From NCBI GenBank assembly GCA_947447385.1, contig CANFKN010000079.1, positions 1 to 6,061 of the forward strand: 6,061 nucleotides of DNA. Reading direction: 5' to 3'. Positions within the stretch are counted from its first letter, which is position 1. Each line of letters starts with the position of its first letter. Positions 1 through 5,711 of the stretch are shown here, piece by piece. The stretch comes from Microbacteriaceae bacterium (lineage in GTDB: Bacteria > Actinomycetota > Actinomycetes > Actinomycetales > Microbacteriaceae). The notes below the pieces were generated by a model that had not been told where the DNA came from, made no database searches, and saw only the letters and a program-made list of their open reading frames with translations. A program made the translations under genes and the position numbers.

Positions 1-1563
1 AACAAAAAGCTTGACCTCGAAGCCATCGACCTTGCCGATGCGGCCACTTTTGAAAACATCAACACCACGAACACGTTGGGCATCTTTCAGATTGAAAGCC
101 CAGGTCAACGAGAGCTAACCGGCAAACACCAACCAACTAGATTCAACGATCTCACCATTCAAATCTCACTGTTTCGACCGGGGCCAATGAAAGGCAACAT
201 GATTGCCCCATATCTTGATGGGCGTCATGGCTTTGCGAAACCGAGCTACCTTCACCCCGACCTCGAGCCCATTCTGAGAGAAACCTTTGGCGTGGTCATC
301 TTTCACGAGCACGTTCTGAGAATCTTCAACAAAATGACCGGCTGCACTCTTGCGCGCGCCGACGAAATGCGCAGGTCGCTAGAAAACCCTCGGCTCAAGC
401 CGCAGATTGAAGAGTTCTTTCGAAAGACCAGCCTGTCAAAAGGCTATTCGGCGCCGATAGTCGATGCCGTATGGGCAACGCTCGAATCATTCAGCAGTTT
501 TGGCTTCTGCAAAGCTCACGGTGCAGCTTTTGCAATGCCCACCTATCAGAGCGCCTGGCTCAAAACCCACTACCCCACCGAATTCATGGCTGGCATCTTC
601 ACCCACGACCCGGGAATGTATCCTCGTCGATTGTTGCTCGCAGAGGCCAGAAGGCTCGGCGTGAAAATCTTGCCCCTCGACGTGAACCGCTCAACGAATG
701 AATTCTTGGTTGAACGCATTGAACGCGTCACAGTCTCACCAGATGAAACCAACATCGGCGTGCGCATGGCGTTCGACCAGTTTTATGGAATGAGCGAGGC
801 TGAGGTGAAACGCATCGTCAAACAACAGCCATTTGTTGACCTGCTCGATTTCTATGAGCGCGCACGCCCGAGTCGCCGAAGCTTCGAACTGCTCGCAGAG
901 GTTGGAGCGCTCGATTCGCTAGCAGTGGGCAACGTTCACACGCGCGGCGACATCATCGCAAGGGTGAAGCAAATAAACGCCGCCAAAAAGCGAGCGACAG
1001 AAACTGACCTGCAAAACATGCTCGACTTTGCCCTATTAGATCAGCTGCCCACGGGAAACCCCGAACCAAGTCAAGCCGAAAAGGTTGCGGCAGAACTTCG
1101 CACCCTAAAAATGGATGTCACCGCACATCAAATGGAACAATATCGAGAAATGCTCGATGACCTTGGCGTGGTTAACGCAAGCGATTTGGTGGGCCTAAGA
1201 AGCAAGTCTTCGGTCTTAGTAGCGGGCGTGCGAGTGGCAACCCAAACCCCGCCGATGCGTTCGGGCAAGCGTGTGGTCTTTGTGACGCTCGACGATGGCA
1301 CAGGGTGCAGCGATTCAACGTTCTTTGACGAAGCTCAATCGAGATGCAGTCACATTCTGTTCAACACTCGACTGCTTGTGATTGCTGGCAAAACCAGACG
1401 CACTGGCGTGAACGGAGTCTCGCTGATGGCCGAAAATGCCTGGGATGTTCGCGAGCTTTATGCAAGCTGGGTTCAGGCGCGCAAAAACACACCTGCCGAA
1501 AAAGCGAATCAAATTGCCTCAAGCCCCAACTCAGCAATGGAGCCCGAGCTGAGCGCGTTCTAA
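1..1563 (+). CDS. dnaE2: DNA polymerase III alpha subunit, accessory DnaE2-like type, C-terminal half (5' end outside window)
   Basis: C-family DNA polymerase; 520 residues are visible and the reading frame is open from the first base. Numbering from the first visible residue, the polymerase core continues with TLGIFQIESPGQREL (33-47), SLFRPGP (56-62), a fingers segment GVVIFHEHVLRIF (97-109), ESFSSFGFCKAHGAAFA (162-178) and THDPGMYP (201-208). A helix-hairpin-helix region follows at about 277-306 (FVDLLDFYERARPS...VGALDSL), then an OB-fold nucleic-acid-binding domain at about 403-485. Aligned from memory to E. coli DnaE, the window begins just after the third catalytic Asp, so all three active-site acids lie upstream and cannot be checked. 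The ESPGQREL and THDPGMYP wording resembles the second alpha subunit of Actinobacteria, linked to damage tolerance and translesion synthesis with ImuB-type proteins, rather than replicative DnaE1. That subtype call is inference; membership of the DnaE family is not in doubt. The gene converges on the dioxygenase gene, with 20 bases between their stop codons. Confidence 0.93.
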   Translation, partial: NKKLDLEAIDLADAATFENINTTNTLGIFQIESPGQRELTGKHQPTRFNDLTIQISLFRPGPMKGNMIAPYLDGRHGFAKPSYLHPDLEPILRETFGVVIFHEHVLRIFNKMTGCTLARADEMRRSLENPRLKPQIEEFFRKTSLSKGYSAPIVDAVWATLESFSSFGFCKAHGAAFAMPTYQSAWLKTHYPTEFMAGIFTHDPGMYPRRLLLAEARRLGVKILPLDVNRSTNEFLVERIERVTVSPDETNIGVRMAFDQFYGMSEAEVKRIVKQQPFVDLLDFYERARPSRRSFELLAEVGALDSLAVGNVHTRGDIIARVKQINAAKKRATETDLQNMLDFALLDQLPTGNPEPSQAEKVAAELRTLKMDVTAHQMEQYREMLDDLGVVNASDLVGLRSKSSVLVAGVRVATQTPPMRSGKRVVFVTLDDGTGCSDSTFFDEAQSRCSHILFNTRLLVIAGKTRRTGVNGVSLMAENAWDVRELYASWVQARKNTPAEKANQIASSPNSAMEPELSAF

Positions 1564-1567
1564 GGCT

Positions 1568-1591
1568 TTGCCTAAATGGCAGCTTAGGCAA
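1568..1591. terminator. Hairpin between convergent dnaE2 and dioxygenase genes
   Basis: TTGCCTAA (1568-1575) and TTAGGCAA (1584-1591) form a perfect 8-bp stem with an 8-base loop. It starts four bases after the polymerase stop codon, and its right arm contains the stop codon of the minus-strand dioxygenase. Neither strand has a clear run of T after the stem, so it is a weak candidate for an intrinsic terminator. It may instead protect 3' ends or be fortuitous. Confidence 0.35.
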
Positions 1592-2366
1592 CCTGAATCG
1601 AGCGTTTTGCTAGACCCATGAAGTATCCCTCGATTGCGGTTTTCACAGAAGCATCTGCAGCCGAGGCTGCCCCAATCGTAATGAACAACGGTGTGAAGTG
1701 TTCGACTGTCGGGTGAGCATAAGGCAGGCCGGGAGCCTGCGCACGATAGTTTATGAGCGAGTCAATGTCGCCTGCGTTCAATGCTTCGGCAGCCCAAAGG
1801 TCAAAATCCTTTGACCACCCAGGTGCAGCTGCGTTCGGTGACCAATCACGCAGATAAGGCAAACCGTGAGTCATAAAGCCAGAACCAATAATCAGAATGC
1901 CTTCTTCACGAAGCGGCTTGAGGCGACGACCAAGCTCAATAAGCCGAACCGGGTCGTGAGTAGGCATAGACATTTGCACCACCGGAATGTCTGCGTCGGG
2001 GTACATTACCTTCAACGGCACCCAAGCGCCATGGTCGAGGCCGCGCGTTTTGTGCTCGTGCACAGGCTCGTTATCAGGCATCAACTTGGCAACCATCTCG
2101 CCGAGCCAACTGGCGTCGGGTGTGTTGTAAGTCATCTCATAAAACTTTTGGGCGAAACCGCCGAAGTCATAAATCAACGGAGTATTGGCTGCCGTCGCAG
2201 ATATTGACACCGGCGCTGATTCCCAATGAGCTGAGACGATCAAAATGCCCTTTGGCTTCACCAAGCCCTTTGCCCAATTTTCAAGCTGATTAACCCAAAG
2301 TGCGTCATCGAGCAACATGGGAGCACCGTGTGACAAATAGAGCGCAGGTAGTTTCAAGTCAGACAT
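1584..2366 (-). CDS. ygiD: LigB-superfamily extradiol dioxygenase, YgiD / 4,5-DOPA dioxygenase type
   Basis: A 260-residue protein of the class III extradiol ring-cleavage dioxygenase (LigB) superfamily, close in length to E. coli YgiD. The family opens catechol-type rings using a metal ion; YgiD-type members act on DOPA in vitro and bind zinc, but the natural bacterial substrate is unsettled. Expected metal ligands are present: His13 in LSHGAP, His47 in VSAHWES and His223 in HPTVEHFTPLF. Other conserved family sites are His112 in GLDHGAWVPL and His167 in GSGFMTHGL. IYDFGGF (65-71) also matches the family. No signal peptide or membrane segment is visible, so it should be cytoplasmic. It lies 37 bases downstream of deoC on the same strand and may be co-transcribed with it, although no metabolic link is obvious. 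The ATG at 2366 gives the full family N-terminus, but the ribosome binding site is poor (CTAAGA immediately before the ATG). Family assignment is firm; substrate is not. Confidence 0.9.
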   Translation of the reverse strand: MSDLKLPALYLSHGAPMLLDDALWVNQLENWAKGLVKPKGILIVSAHWESAPVSISATAANTPLIYDFGGFAQKFYEMTYNTPDASWLGEMVAKLMPDNEPVHEHKTRGLDHGAWVPLKVMYPDADIPVVQMSMPTHDPVRLIELGRRLKPLREEGILIIGSGFMTHGLPYLRDWSPNAAAPGWSKDFDLWAAEALNAGDIDSLINYRAQAPGLPYAHPTVEHFTPLFITIGAASAADASVKTAIEGYFMGLAKRSIQVA

Positions 2367-2403
2367 TCTTAGTTGCTCGCTTCAATAGAAAAACCTGCAA
2401 TGC

Positions 2404-3105
2404 TTAGGCGGCTTTAGCTAAAAATTCTTGTAGAACTGCCTCGGTCGCCGAGCAACCGCTGCGCGAAATGCCAGCATCCAAGTAATCAATCAGTTGATCA
2501 AGCGTGCGAACGCCACCCGATGACTTCACCTTTAGACGATCGCCGACTGTTGCTTTCATCAGCTTGATGTTCTCGAGGGTCGCGCCCGCTGAAGCAAAGC
2601 CAGTTGAGGTCTTTACGTAGTCGCCACCGGCTCGTTCGGTAATCTCGCACAGCCGCACAATCTGCTCTGAGTTGAAATAAGCTGTCTCAAAAATCACCTT
2701 GATGCTAGCCGAAGCAAGCTCAGCCTTGGCCGCTTCAACCACGGCACGAATGTCAGATTCGACAAAAGCCCAGTCACCTTCAACGGCTTTGCTGATGTTG
2801 ATGACCATGTCGAGCTCGGTAGCACCACGGCGAATCGCGTCAACCGCTTCAAACGCTTTGGTGGCAGAAGTCGAAGTGCCGTGAGGAAAACCAATGACGG
2901 TCGCAACGCCGACTGAACTGCCAGCTAATAGACGCGCAGCCAGCTCGATGTCAGTTGGGCGAATGCAAACGGTGGCGCAGCCATACTTGATGGCCAAAGC
3001 ACAAGCCTCTTCAATGTCTTTAGATGTGAAGTCTGGCTTGAGAATCGAATGATCGATTACGCCTGCAACTTGTTCGAAAGTGTATCCACGATAGGTTTTG
3101 CTCAT
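2404..3105 (-). CDS. deoC: Deoxyribose-phosphate aldolase
   Basis: A 233-residue class I aldolase that cleaves 2-deoxyribose 5-phosphate to glyceraldehyde 3-phosphate and acetaldehyde, the last step in salvaging carbon from deoxynucleosides. It is a cytoplasmic TIM-barrel enzyme of normal length. Visible family motifs are DHSILKPD (18-25), VCIRP (46-50), VATVIGFPHG (67-76), TELDMVIN (96-103), IFETAYF (138-144), DYVKTSTGF (162-170) and KVKSSGGVRT (192-201). By analogy with the E. coli enzyme, Lys165 forms the Schiff base, Asp99 is the catalytic acid/base, and Lys194 tunes the active site. The ATG at 3105 is supported by the conserved N-terminus. No Shine-Dalgarno sequence precedes it; instead a -10-like TAGACT lies six bases upstream, suggesting a leaderless message. 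The DUF167 gene diverges from it across 22 bases, and the dioxygenase gene follows 37 bases downstream. No other deo genes are in the window. Confidence 0.97.
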   Translation of the reverse strand: MSKTYRGYTFEQVAGVIDHSILKPDFTSKDIEEACALAIKYGCATVCIRPTDIELAARLLAGSSVGVATVIGFPHGTSTSATKAFEAVDAIRRGATELDMVINISKAVEGDWAFVESDIRAVVEAAKAELASASIKVIFETAYFNSEQIVRLCEITERAGGDYVKTSTGFASAGATLENIKLMKATVGDRLKVKSSGGVRTLDQLIDYLDAGISRSGCSATEAVLQEFLAKAA

Positions 3106-3127
3106 AAATAGAGTCTAAGTTTGTTTT
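3106..3127. promoter_or_regulatory. Compact divergent promoter region with overlapping -10 elements (deoC / DUF167 gene)
   Basis: The whole gap between the two divergent start codons is 22 bases. On the minus strand, TAGACT (3117 down to 3112) ends six bases before the deoC ATG. On the plus strand, TAAGTT (3116-3121) ends six bases before the GTG of the DUF167 gene. Both fit the actinobacterial -10 pattern TANNNT, and the spacing would place each transcription start on the first base of a start codon. The two hexamers share the central TA. No convincing -35 was found on either strand, which is common for actinobacterial housekeeping promoters. This is inference from sequence and spacing only. 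Confidence 0.55.
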
Positions 3128-3340
3128 GTGCGCATCACTGTTATGGTCAAGCCAGGTTCCAAAAAAGGCCCACTCGTGGTTGTCGGTGAAGACGGCACGT
3201 TCACCGTATTTTTGCAACAAAGAGCGGTGGATGGCGCTGCCAATGAAGGCTTGGTTTCACTTCTCGCGCAACACTTCGGAGTTGCAAAATCTAAAGTCAC
3301 GATTGAAGCGGGTTTTGCGTCTCGCATCAAGCGAGTGTAG
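3128..3340 (+). CDS. DUF167 / YggU-family (UPF0235) small protein
   Basis: A 70-residue protein of the widespread DUF167 family, whose function is not established. Family hallmarks run through it: an N-terminal strand ending in VKPGSKKG (7-14), a second strand GTFTVFL, the signature AVDGAANEGL (33-42), LLAQHFGVAKSKVTIEAG (45-62) and a C-terminal SRIKRV. It is shorter than E. coli YggU but normal for the bare domain. The GTG at 3128 is preferred because it gives the complete first strand (MRITVMVKPG); an in-frame ATG at 3143 would remove most of it. No Shine-Dalgarno sequence is present, but a -10-like TAAGTT six bases upstream suggests leaderless translation from the GTG. It diverges from deoC and runs into the terminator of the tRNA on the other strand. 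No membrane segment or signal peptide is visible. Family call is firm, role unknown. Confidence 0.92.
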   Translation: MRITVMVKPGSKKGPLVVVGEDGTFTVFLQQRAVDGAANEGLVSLLAQHFGVAKSKVTIEAGFASRIKRV

Positions 3341-3358
3341 ATAGACGTTTAAACAAAA

Positions 3359-3385
3359 AACCCTCAAGAAAGATTCTTGAGGGTT
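3359..3385 (-). terminator. Intrinsic terminator after tRNA-Ala, possibly used from both sides
   Basis: A perfect 12-bp stem, AACCCTCAAGAA (3359-3370) with TTCTTGAGGGTT (3374-3385), encloses a three-base loop. Read on the minus strand it is followed by a T-rich tract (the A-rich bases at 3351-3358 on the plus strand, adding to the T's that close the stem), a textbook rho-independent terminator seven bases after the tRNA. On the plus strand the following sequence has few T's, so it would end the DUF167 transcript less efficiently, though it lies only 18 bases past that stop codon. Confidence 0.9.
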
Positions 3386-3392
3386 GCATTTG

Positions 3393-3465
3393 TGGACCCG
3401 AGGGGATTTGAACCCCTGACCCCCTGCATGCCATGCAGGTGCGCTACCAGCTGCGCCACGGGCCC
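3393..3465 (-). tRNA. tRNA-Ala, anticodon GGC
   Basis: A complete 73-base cloverleaf on the minus strand. The acceptor stem GGGCCCG pairs with CGGGTCC (one G-U pair), the D stem is GCGC/GCGC around AGCTGGTA, and the anticodon stem CCTGC/GCAGG carries the loop ATGGCAT with GGC at 3430-3432. The T stem AGGGG/CCCCT holds loop TTCAAAT, and the discriminator base is A. It reads GCC and, by wobble, GCU alanine codons. The 3' CCA is not encoded (the next bases are CA), so it must be added after transcription, as is usual in Actinobacteria. It lies 39 bases after rsfS on the same strand and just before a strong terminator, so it may be processed from the rsfS transcript. A possible own -10 is TAAGCT on the minus strand (3495 down to 3490), without a well-spaced -35. 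Confidence 0.98.
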
Positions 3466-3504
3466 GATTGTTGCCGAGGCAACCTGAACAGCTTACTACA
3501 AAAA

Positions 3505-3870
3505 TTATTCAGTATCTATTTCAAGCTTGATGACTGGGCAGTCTTTCCAGAGGCGCTCGATTGAGTAATACATGCGATCTTCTTCGTGAAAAACGTGACA
3601 AACAATGTCACCAAAATCAAGCAGAATCCACCGGCCGGTGTTCTTGCCTTCGCGTCGAAGTAACTTGTGACCACTGAGCAGAAGACGGTCTTCAATCTCA
3701 TCGCTGATGGCGACAACTTGGCGTTCGTTGCGCGCACTAACAATCAAAAAGATGTCAGTCAACGGCATCGGGTCAGTCACATCGAGTGCGACGATGTCAT
3801 CGCCCAGTTTGTCGGCGGCGGCTTGGGCAGCAAGCCCTGCTAACTTAATAGCTTTTGCAGTAGCAGTCAT
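3505..3870 (-). CDS. rsfS: Ribosomal silencing factor RsfS (Iojap/YbeB family)
   Basis: A 121-residue cytoplasmic protein of the RsfS/Iojap family. Known members bind ribosomal protein uL14 on the large subunit and block joining with the small subunit, lowering translation in stationary phase or starvation. Diagnostic segments are LTDIFLIVSARNERQV (37-52), EGKNTGRWILLDFGDIV (74-90) and the signature CHVFHEEDRMYYSIERLW (91-108), with the final KDCP typical of the family. Length is normal. The ATG at 3870 is supported by a purine-rich GAAAGAA just upstream and by the conserved N-terminal helix. Only 11 bases separate it from the preceding membrane-protein gene, itself overlapping nadD, so the three are likely co-transcribed; nadD and rsfS are neighbours in many bacteria. 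tRNA-Ala follows on the same strand. Confidence 0.97.
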   Translation of the reverse strand: MTATAKAIKLAGLAAQAAADKLGDDIVALDVTDPMPLTDIFLIVSARNERQVVAISDEIEDRLLLSGHKLLRREGKNTGRWILLDFGDIVCHVFHEEDRMYYSIERLWKDCPVIKLEIDTE

Positions 3871-3881
3871 GTTTCTTTCGT

Positions 3882-4889
3882 TTATTTGATGAAGCCAAAC
3901 ATCCAGGCGGCTACTAGTAGCCCACCCACAGTCAGCATGAGTATCGAAGTCGTTGTTACATAAAACAGTTGCCCTTTGGCATTTTTTGCTGTTACCGGCG
4001 CTAATCCCATTCGTGGGTTATTCCTTAGCAAATTGCTCGCCGCAACCGGTGAAATGTCTGTAACAACGCTGTTAACAGAGTCTTGATTCATGGCTTCATC
4101 AGCTATTTGAGCCGCAGTAGCAACTGTAATCGAACCAGTGGCCGTGTTGAGGTTAGGAAGCTCGATTGAACCAGTCTTGATAGTAACACCCTGCTCAAGA
4201 ACCAGGTTGCCAGGTAAAGCGTCTGGCATGACGGGCAAAACAATTGAGTTAGTGGTTGTGTCGAGAGAGAAACCACTTGAGGTTTCAAACATTGGGGTTA
4301 CTGCGACTTCGGTCCAAGGCTGAGCATAAGGCGTTGTAGGTGAATCTAGGTCATCAAAATTGGCGCGGAGTTGCTGGCGCATTTCGCGCCTTGAGCTAGC
4401 TGTTTGTGTTGCAGGTGCAACCGGAATCTCGATTGATCGCCCAACTGGAGGCGCTACGACAGCCGGCGCAGACAAGTCAGCACCCTCGGCAAGGGCAATG
4501 GCTTGTGCAAGTTTCGAGATGCGAAGCTGAAAATCATCGATTGATTCAGACACGGCAAATCGCTCTTCGGGAACAGACGCTGGTGCTGCTGATGACTCCG
4601 GTGCAGAAGCAGGTGCAGATGCAGGGTATGACGCAGGTGATGCTGTCGGCGCAGCAACAGACTGCTGAATGCGCAATTCCCTTCGACTCAATGGTGCTTG
4701 CACTGATGGAGTTGGACTCGCGGCAGGAACCGCGAAGGAGCTTTGAGCCTGTTCGAACAGCGACGCTGCCGCAACGCTCGGTTGGCTTGCCGCAACCTGC
4801 TGGTTTAGTGGAGCCTCTGGGCTTGGAGCAACCTGCGCAAGTATCTCGGCCTCGCGACGTTGCCGACGACTCTCAAATTCTGGGCTCAT
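3882..4889 (-). CDS. Uncharacterised tail-anchored membrane protein, Pro/Ala/Ser-rich with repeated SRR-type basic motifs
   Basis: 335 residues, not assignable to a family of known function. The N-terminus is highly charged ([10 protein letters not shown], 6-15) with no signal peptide. Related basic motifs recur: SRRQR (7-11), SRRELR (68-73) and SRREMR (166-171). Between them lie disordered-looking linkers rich in Pro, Ala and Ser, densest at about 80-107, and a short predicted helix [20 protein letters not shown] (118-137). The C-terminal half has a TGSI motif seen twice (TGSIELP at 239-245, TGSI at 251-254), then one hydrophobic span at about 311-333 that ends two residues before the C-terminus. 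The likely topology is a long cytoplasmic N-terminal region held by a tail anchor. Its ATG overlaps the nadD stop as ATGA, implying translational coupling, and rsfS follows 11 bases on. I recall, unverified, proteins of similar layout at this locus in other Microbacteriaceae. The ORF is real; its role is unknown. Confidence 0.9.
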   Translation of the reverse strand: MSPEFESRRQRREAEILAQVAPSPEAPLNQQVAASQPSVAAASLFEQAQSSFAVPAASPTPSVQAPLSRRELRIQQSVAAPTASPASYPASAPASAPESSAAPASVPEERFAVSESIDDFQLRISKLAQAIALAEGADLSAPAVVAPPVGRSIEIPVAPATQTASSRREMRQQLRANFDDLDSPTTPYAQPWTEVAVTPMFETSSGFSLDTTTNSIVLPVMPDALPGNLVLEQGVTIKTGSIELPNLNTATGSITVATAAQIADEAMNQDSVNSVVTDISPVAASNLLRNNPRMGLAPVTAKNAKGQLFYVTTTSILMLTVGGLLVAAWMFGFIK

Positions 4890-5473
4890 GCCAACCGCCT
4901 GTATAGCTCATGCTTGGCGATATATTGCACGACACCATCTGGCACGAGGTACCAAACTGGTTTGCCGTCGAACACTCTCAGCCGGCAATCGGTTGAAGAG
5001 ATTGAAAGGGCCGGGATCTCTAGAACTGAAATCGCACCTTGTGGAGAAGCAGGAATCTCAAGTGCATGACCCGGTCGAGTCACTGCGACGAAATGTGCGA
5101 GATCCCAAATCGATTCGACGTCTTTCCAAACCAAAATCTGCGCAATTGCGTCAGCACCAGAGATGAAGAAAAGATCGGCGTCTGGGTTGGCTTGCTTCAT
5201 TTCTCGAAGCGTGTCAACAGTGTATGTTGGGCCGTCGCGATCGATGTCGATTCGGCTCACTTTAAAACGTGGATTCGAAGCTGTGGCAATCACCGTCATC
5301 AAATAGCGGTGCTCAGCCGAGGAGACAACTGGTTTTTGCCAAGGCCGACCGGTAGGCACGAAGACAACTTCGTCAAGCGAAAGTGCCGAGGCGACTTCGC
5401 TGGCAGCTACCAAGTGCCCGTTGTGAATGGGGTCAAAAGTGCCACCCATCACACCGAGTCGCTTCTTGGTCAT
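4886..5473 (-). CDS. nadD: Nicotinate-nucleotide adenylyltransferase
   Basis: A 195-residue nucleotidyltransferase of the HxGH family. It joins nicotinate mononucleotide and ATP to give deamido-NAD and pyrophosphate, an essential step in both de novo and salvage NAD synthesis. The nucleotide-binding segment [12 protein letters not shown] (10-21) carries the catalytic HxGH (His17, His20). Also visible are VPTGRPWQK (39-47), GPTYTVDTL (81-89), [17 protein letters not shown] (102-118) and the ISSTDCR phosphate-binding motif (158-164), all standard for NadD. Length is normal for Actinobacteria, and it should be cytoplasmic. The start at 5473 puts the first strand directly before the HxGH segment, as in homologues; the ribosome binding site is weak (TAGG about nine bases upstream). 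Its stop overlaps the next gene by ATGA, and the small membrane-protein gene ends 32 bases upstream. A small AGCC-GAAA-GGCT hairpin lies in that gap. Confidence 0.97.
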   Translation of the reverse strand: MTKKRLGVMGGTFDPIHNGHLVAASEVASALSLDEVVFVPTGRPWQKPVVSSAEHRYLMTVIATASNPRFKVSRIDIDRDGPTYTVDTLREMKQANPDADLFFISGADAIAQILVWKDVESIWDLAHFVAVTRPGHALEIPASPQGAISVLEIPALSISSTDCRLRVFDGKPVWYLVPDGVVQYIAKHELYRRLA

Positions 5474-5505
5474 TATTGTCTGCCTAGTAGCCTTTCGGCT
5501 GAAAT

Positions 5506-5682
5506 TTAGTGGTGACCCTTGTGGTCATCGTTCTTGCTAATGCTGCGGTTGGCAACATCGCGGTAGCTATAGGTAATCAGTGCGAGCACGATGAAAACAC
5601 TGAATGCAATGGCTCCGTAACCCCAGGTCGGAAAACCGCTCTCAGTTGCCGCTGCGGCTACTTCTTCTGCACGAAAAATCAT
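5506..5682 (-). CDS. 58-residue single-span membrane protein between proA and nadD
   Basis: A short gene supported by several signs. An ATG at 5682 follows a near-perfect AAAGGAGT ribosome binding site, and the frame stays open for 58 residues in the gap between proA and nadD, which would otherwise hold about 240 empty bases. The product has a short acidic/Ala-rich N-terminus ([16 protein letters not shown]), an aromatic entry [10 protein letters not shown], a hydrophobic span at about residues 21-40, then SYRDVANRS (39-47) and a His/Lys/Asp-rich tail (DDHKGHH). The Arg/Lys-rich side after the span suggests an outside N-terminus and a cytoplasmic C-terminus. I recall similar small proteins with a YRDVANR-like segment at this locus in related Actinobacteria, but could not check this. 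The function is unknown; the His-rich end could bind metal, but that is speculative. Confidence 0.85.
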   Translation of the reverse strand: MIFRAEEVAAAATESGFPTWGYGAIAFSVFIVLALITYSYRDVANRSISKNDDHKGHH

Positions 5683-5687
5683 TGTTT

Positions 5688-5695
5688 ACTCCTTT
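5688..5695 (-). promoter_or_regulatory. Strong Shine-Dalgarno site of the 58-residue membrane protein
   Basis: Read on the minus strand, AAAGGAGT ends five bases before the ATG at 5682. It is the only strong ribosome binding site in the window, decides the start of this short gene, and implies high translation compared with its neighbours. A -10-like TAGTCT on the minus strand (5709 down to 5704), just after the proA stop, could give this gene its own start, but no -35 supports it. Confidence 0.8.
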
Positions 5696-5711
5696 ATAAA
5701 TAAAGACTAGC

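Noticed and set aside
1866..2207. 113-codon open frame on the plus strand opposite the dioxygenase
   Set aside because: It is antisense to a well-supported LigB-family gene, and its His/Arg-rich translation is a reverse-strand artefact.
2367..2403. Possible terminator between deoC and the dioxygenase gene (a run of T on the minus strand)
   Set aside because: The T-run has no convincing inverted repeat before it, so no terminator is called.
1586..3488. A 12-base direct repeat, AGGCAACCTGAA, at 1586-1597 (shifted by at most one base) and about 3477-3488, each beside a hairpin
   Set aside because: About one exact 12-base match is expected by chance in a window of this size, and the two hairpins differ in stem and loop, so no repeat family is claimed.
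4560..4660. GCAGGTGC-like imperfect tandem repeats in the DNA
   Set aside because: They are explained by the Ala/Pro/Ser codons of the linker in the 335-residue protein; no regular unit length was found.
4406..4906. 166-codon open frame on the plus strand, opposite the 335-residue membrane protein
   Set aside because: It is antisense to a low-complexity Pro/Ala/Ser region, where stop codons are rare on the opposite strand. It has no family features and conflicts with a gene that is coupled to nadD.
5039..5509. 156-codon open frame on the plus strand opposite nadD
   Set aside because: It lies wholly antisense to a clear nadD and its translation shows no recognisable motif.
5509..5703. 64-codon plus-strand frame covering the proA-nadD gap
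   Set aside because: The minus-strand 58-residue ORF over the same bases has a strong ribosome binding site, fits the operon direction and encodes a plausible membrane protein; the plus frame has none of these.
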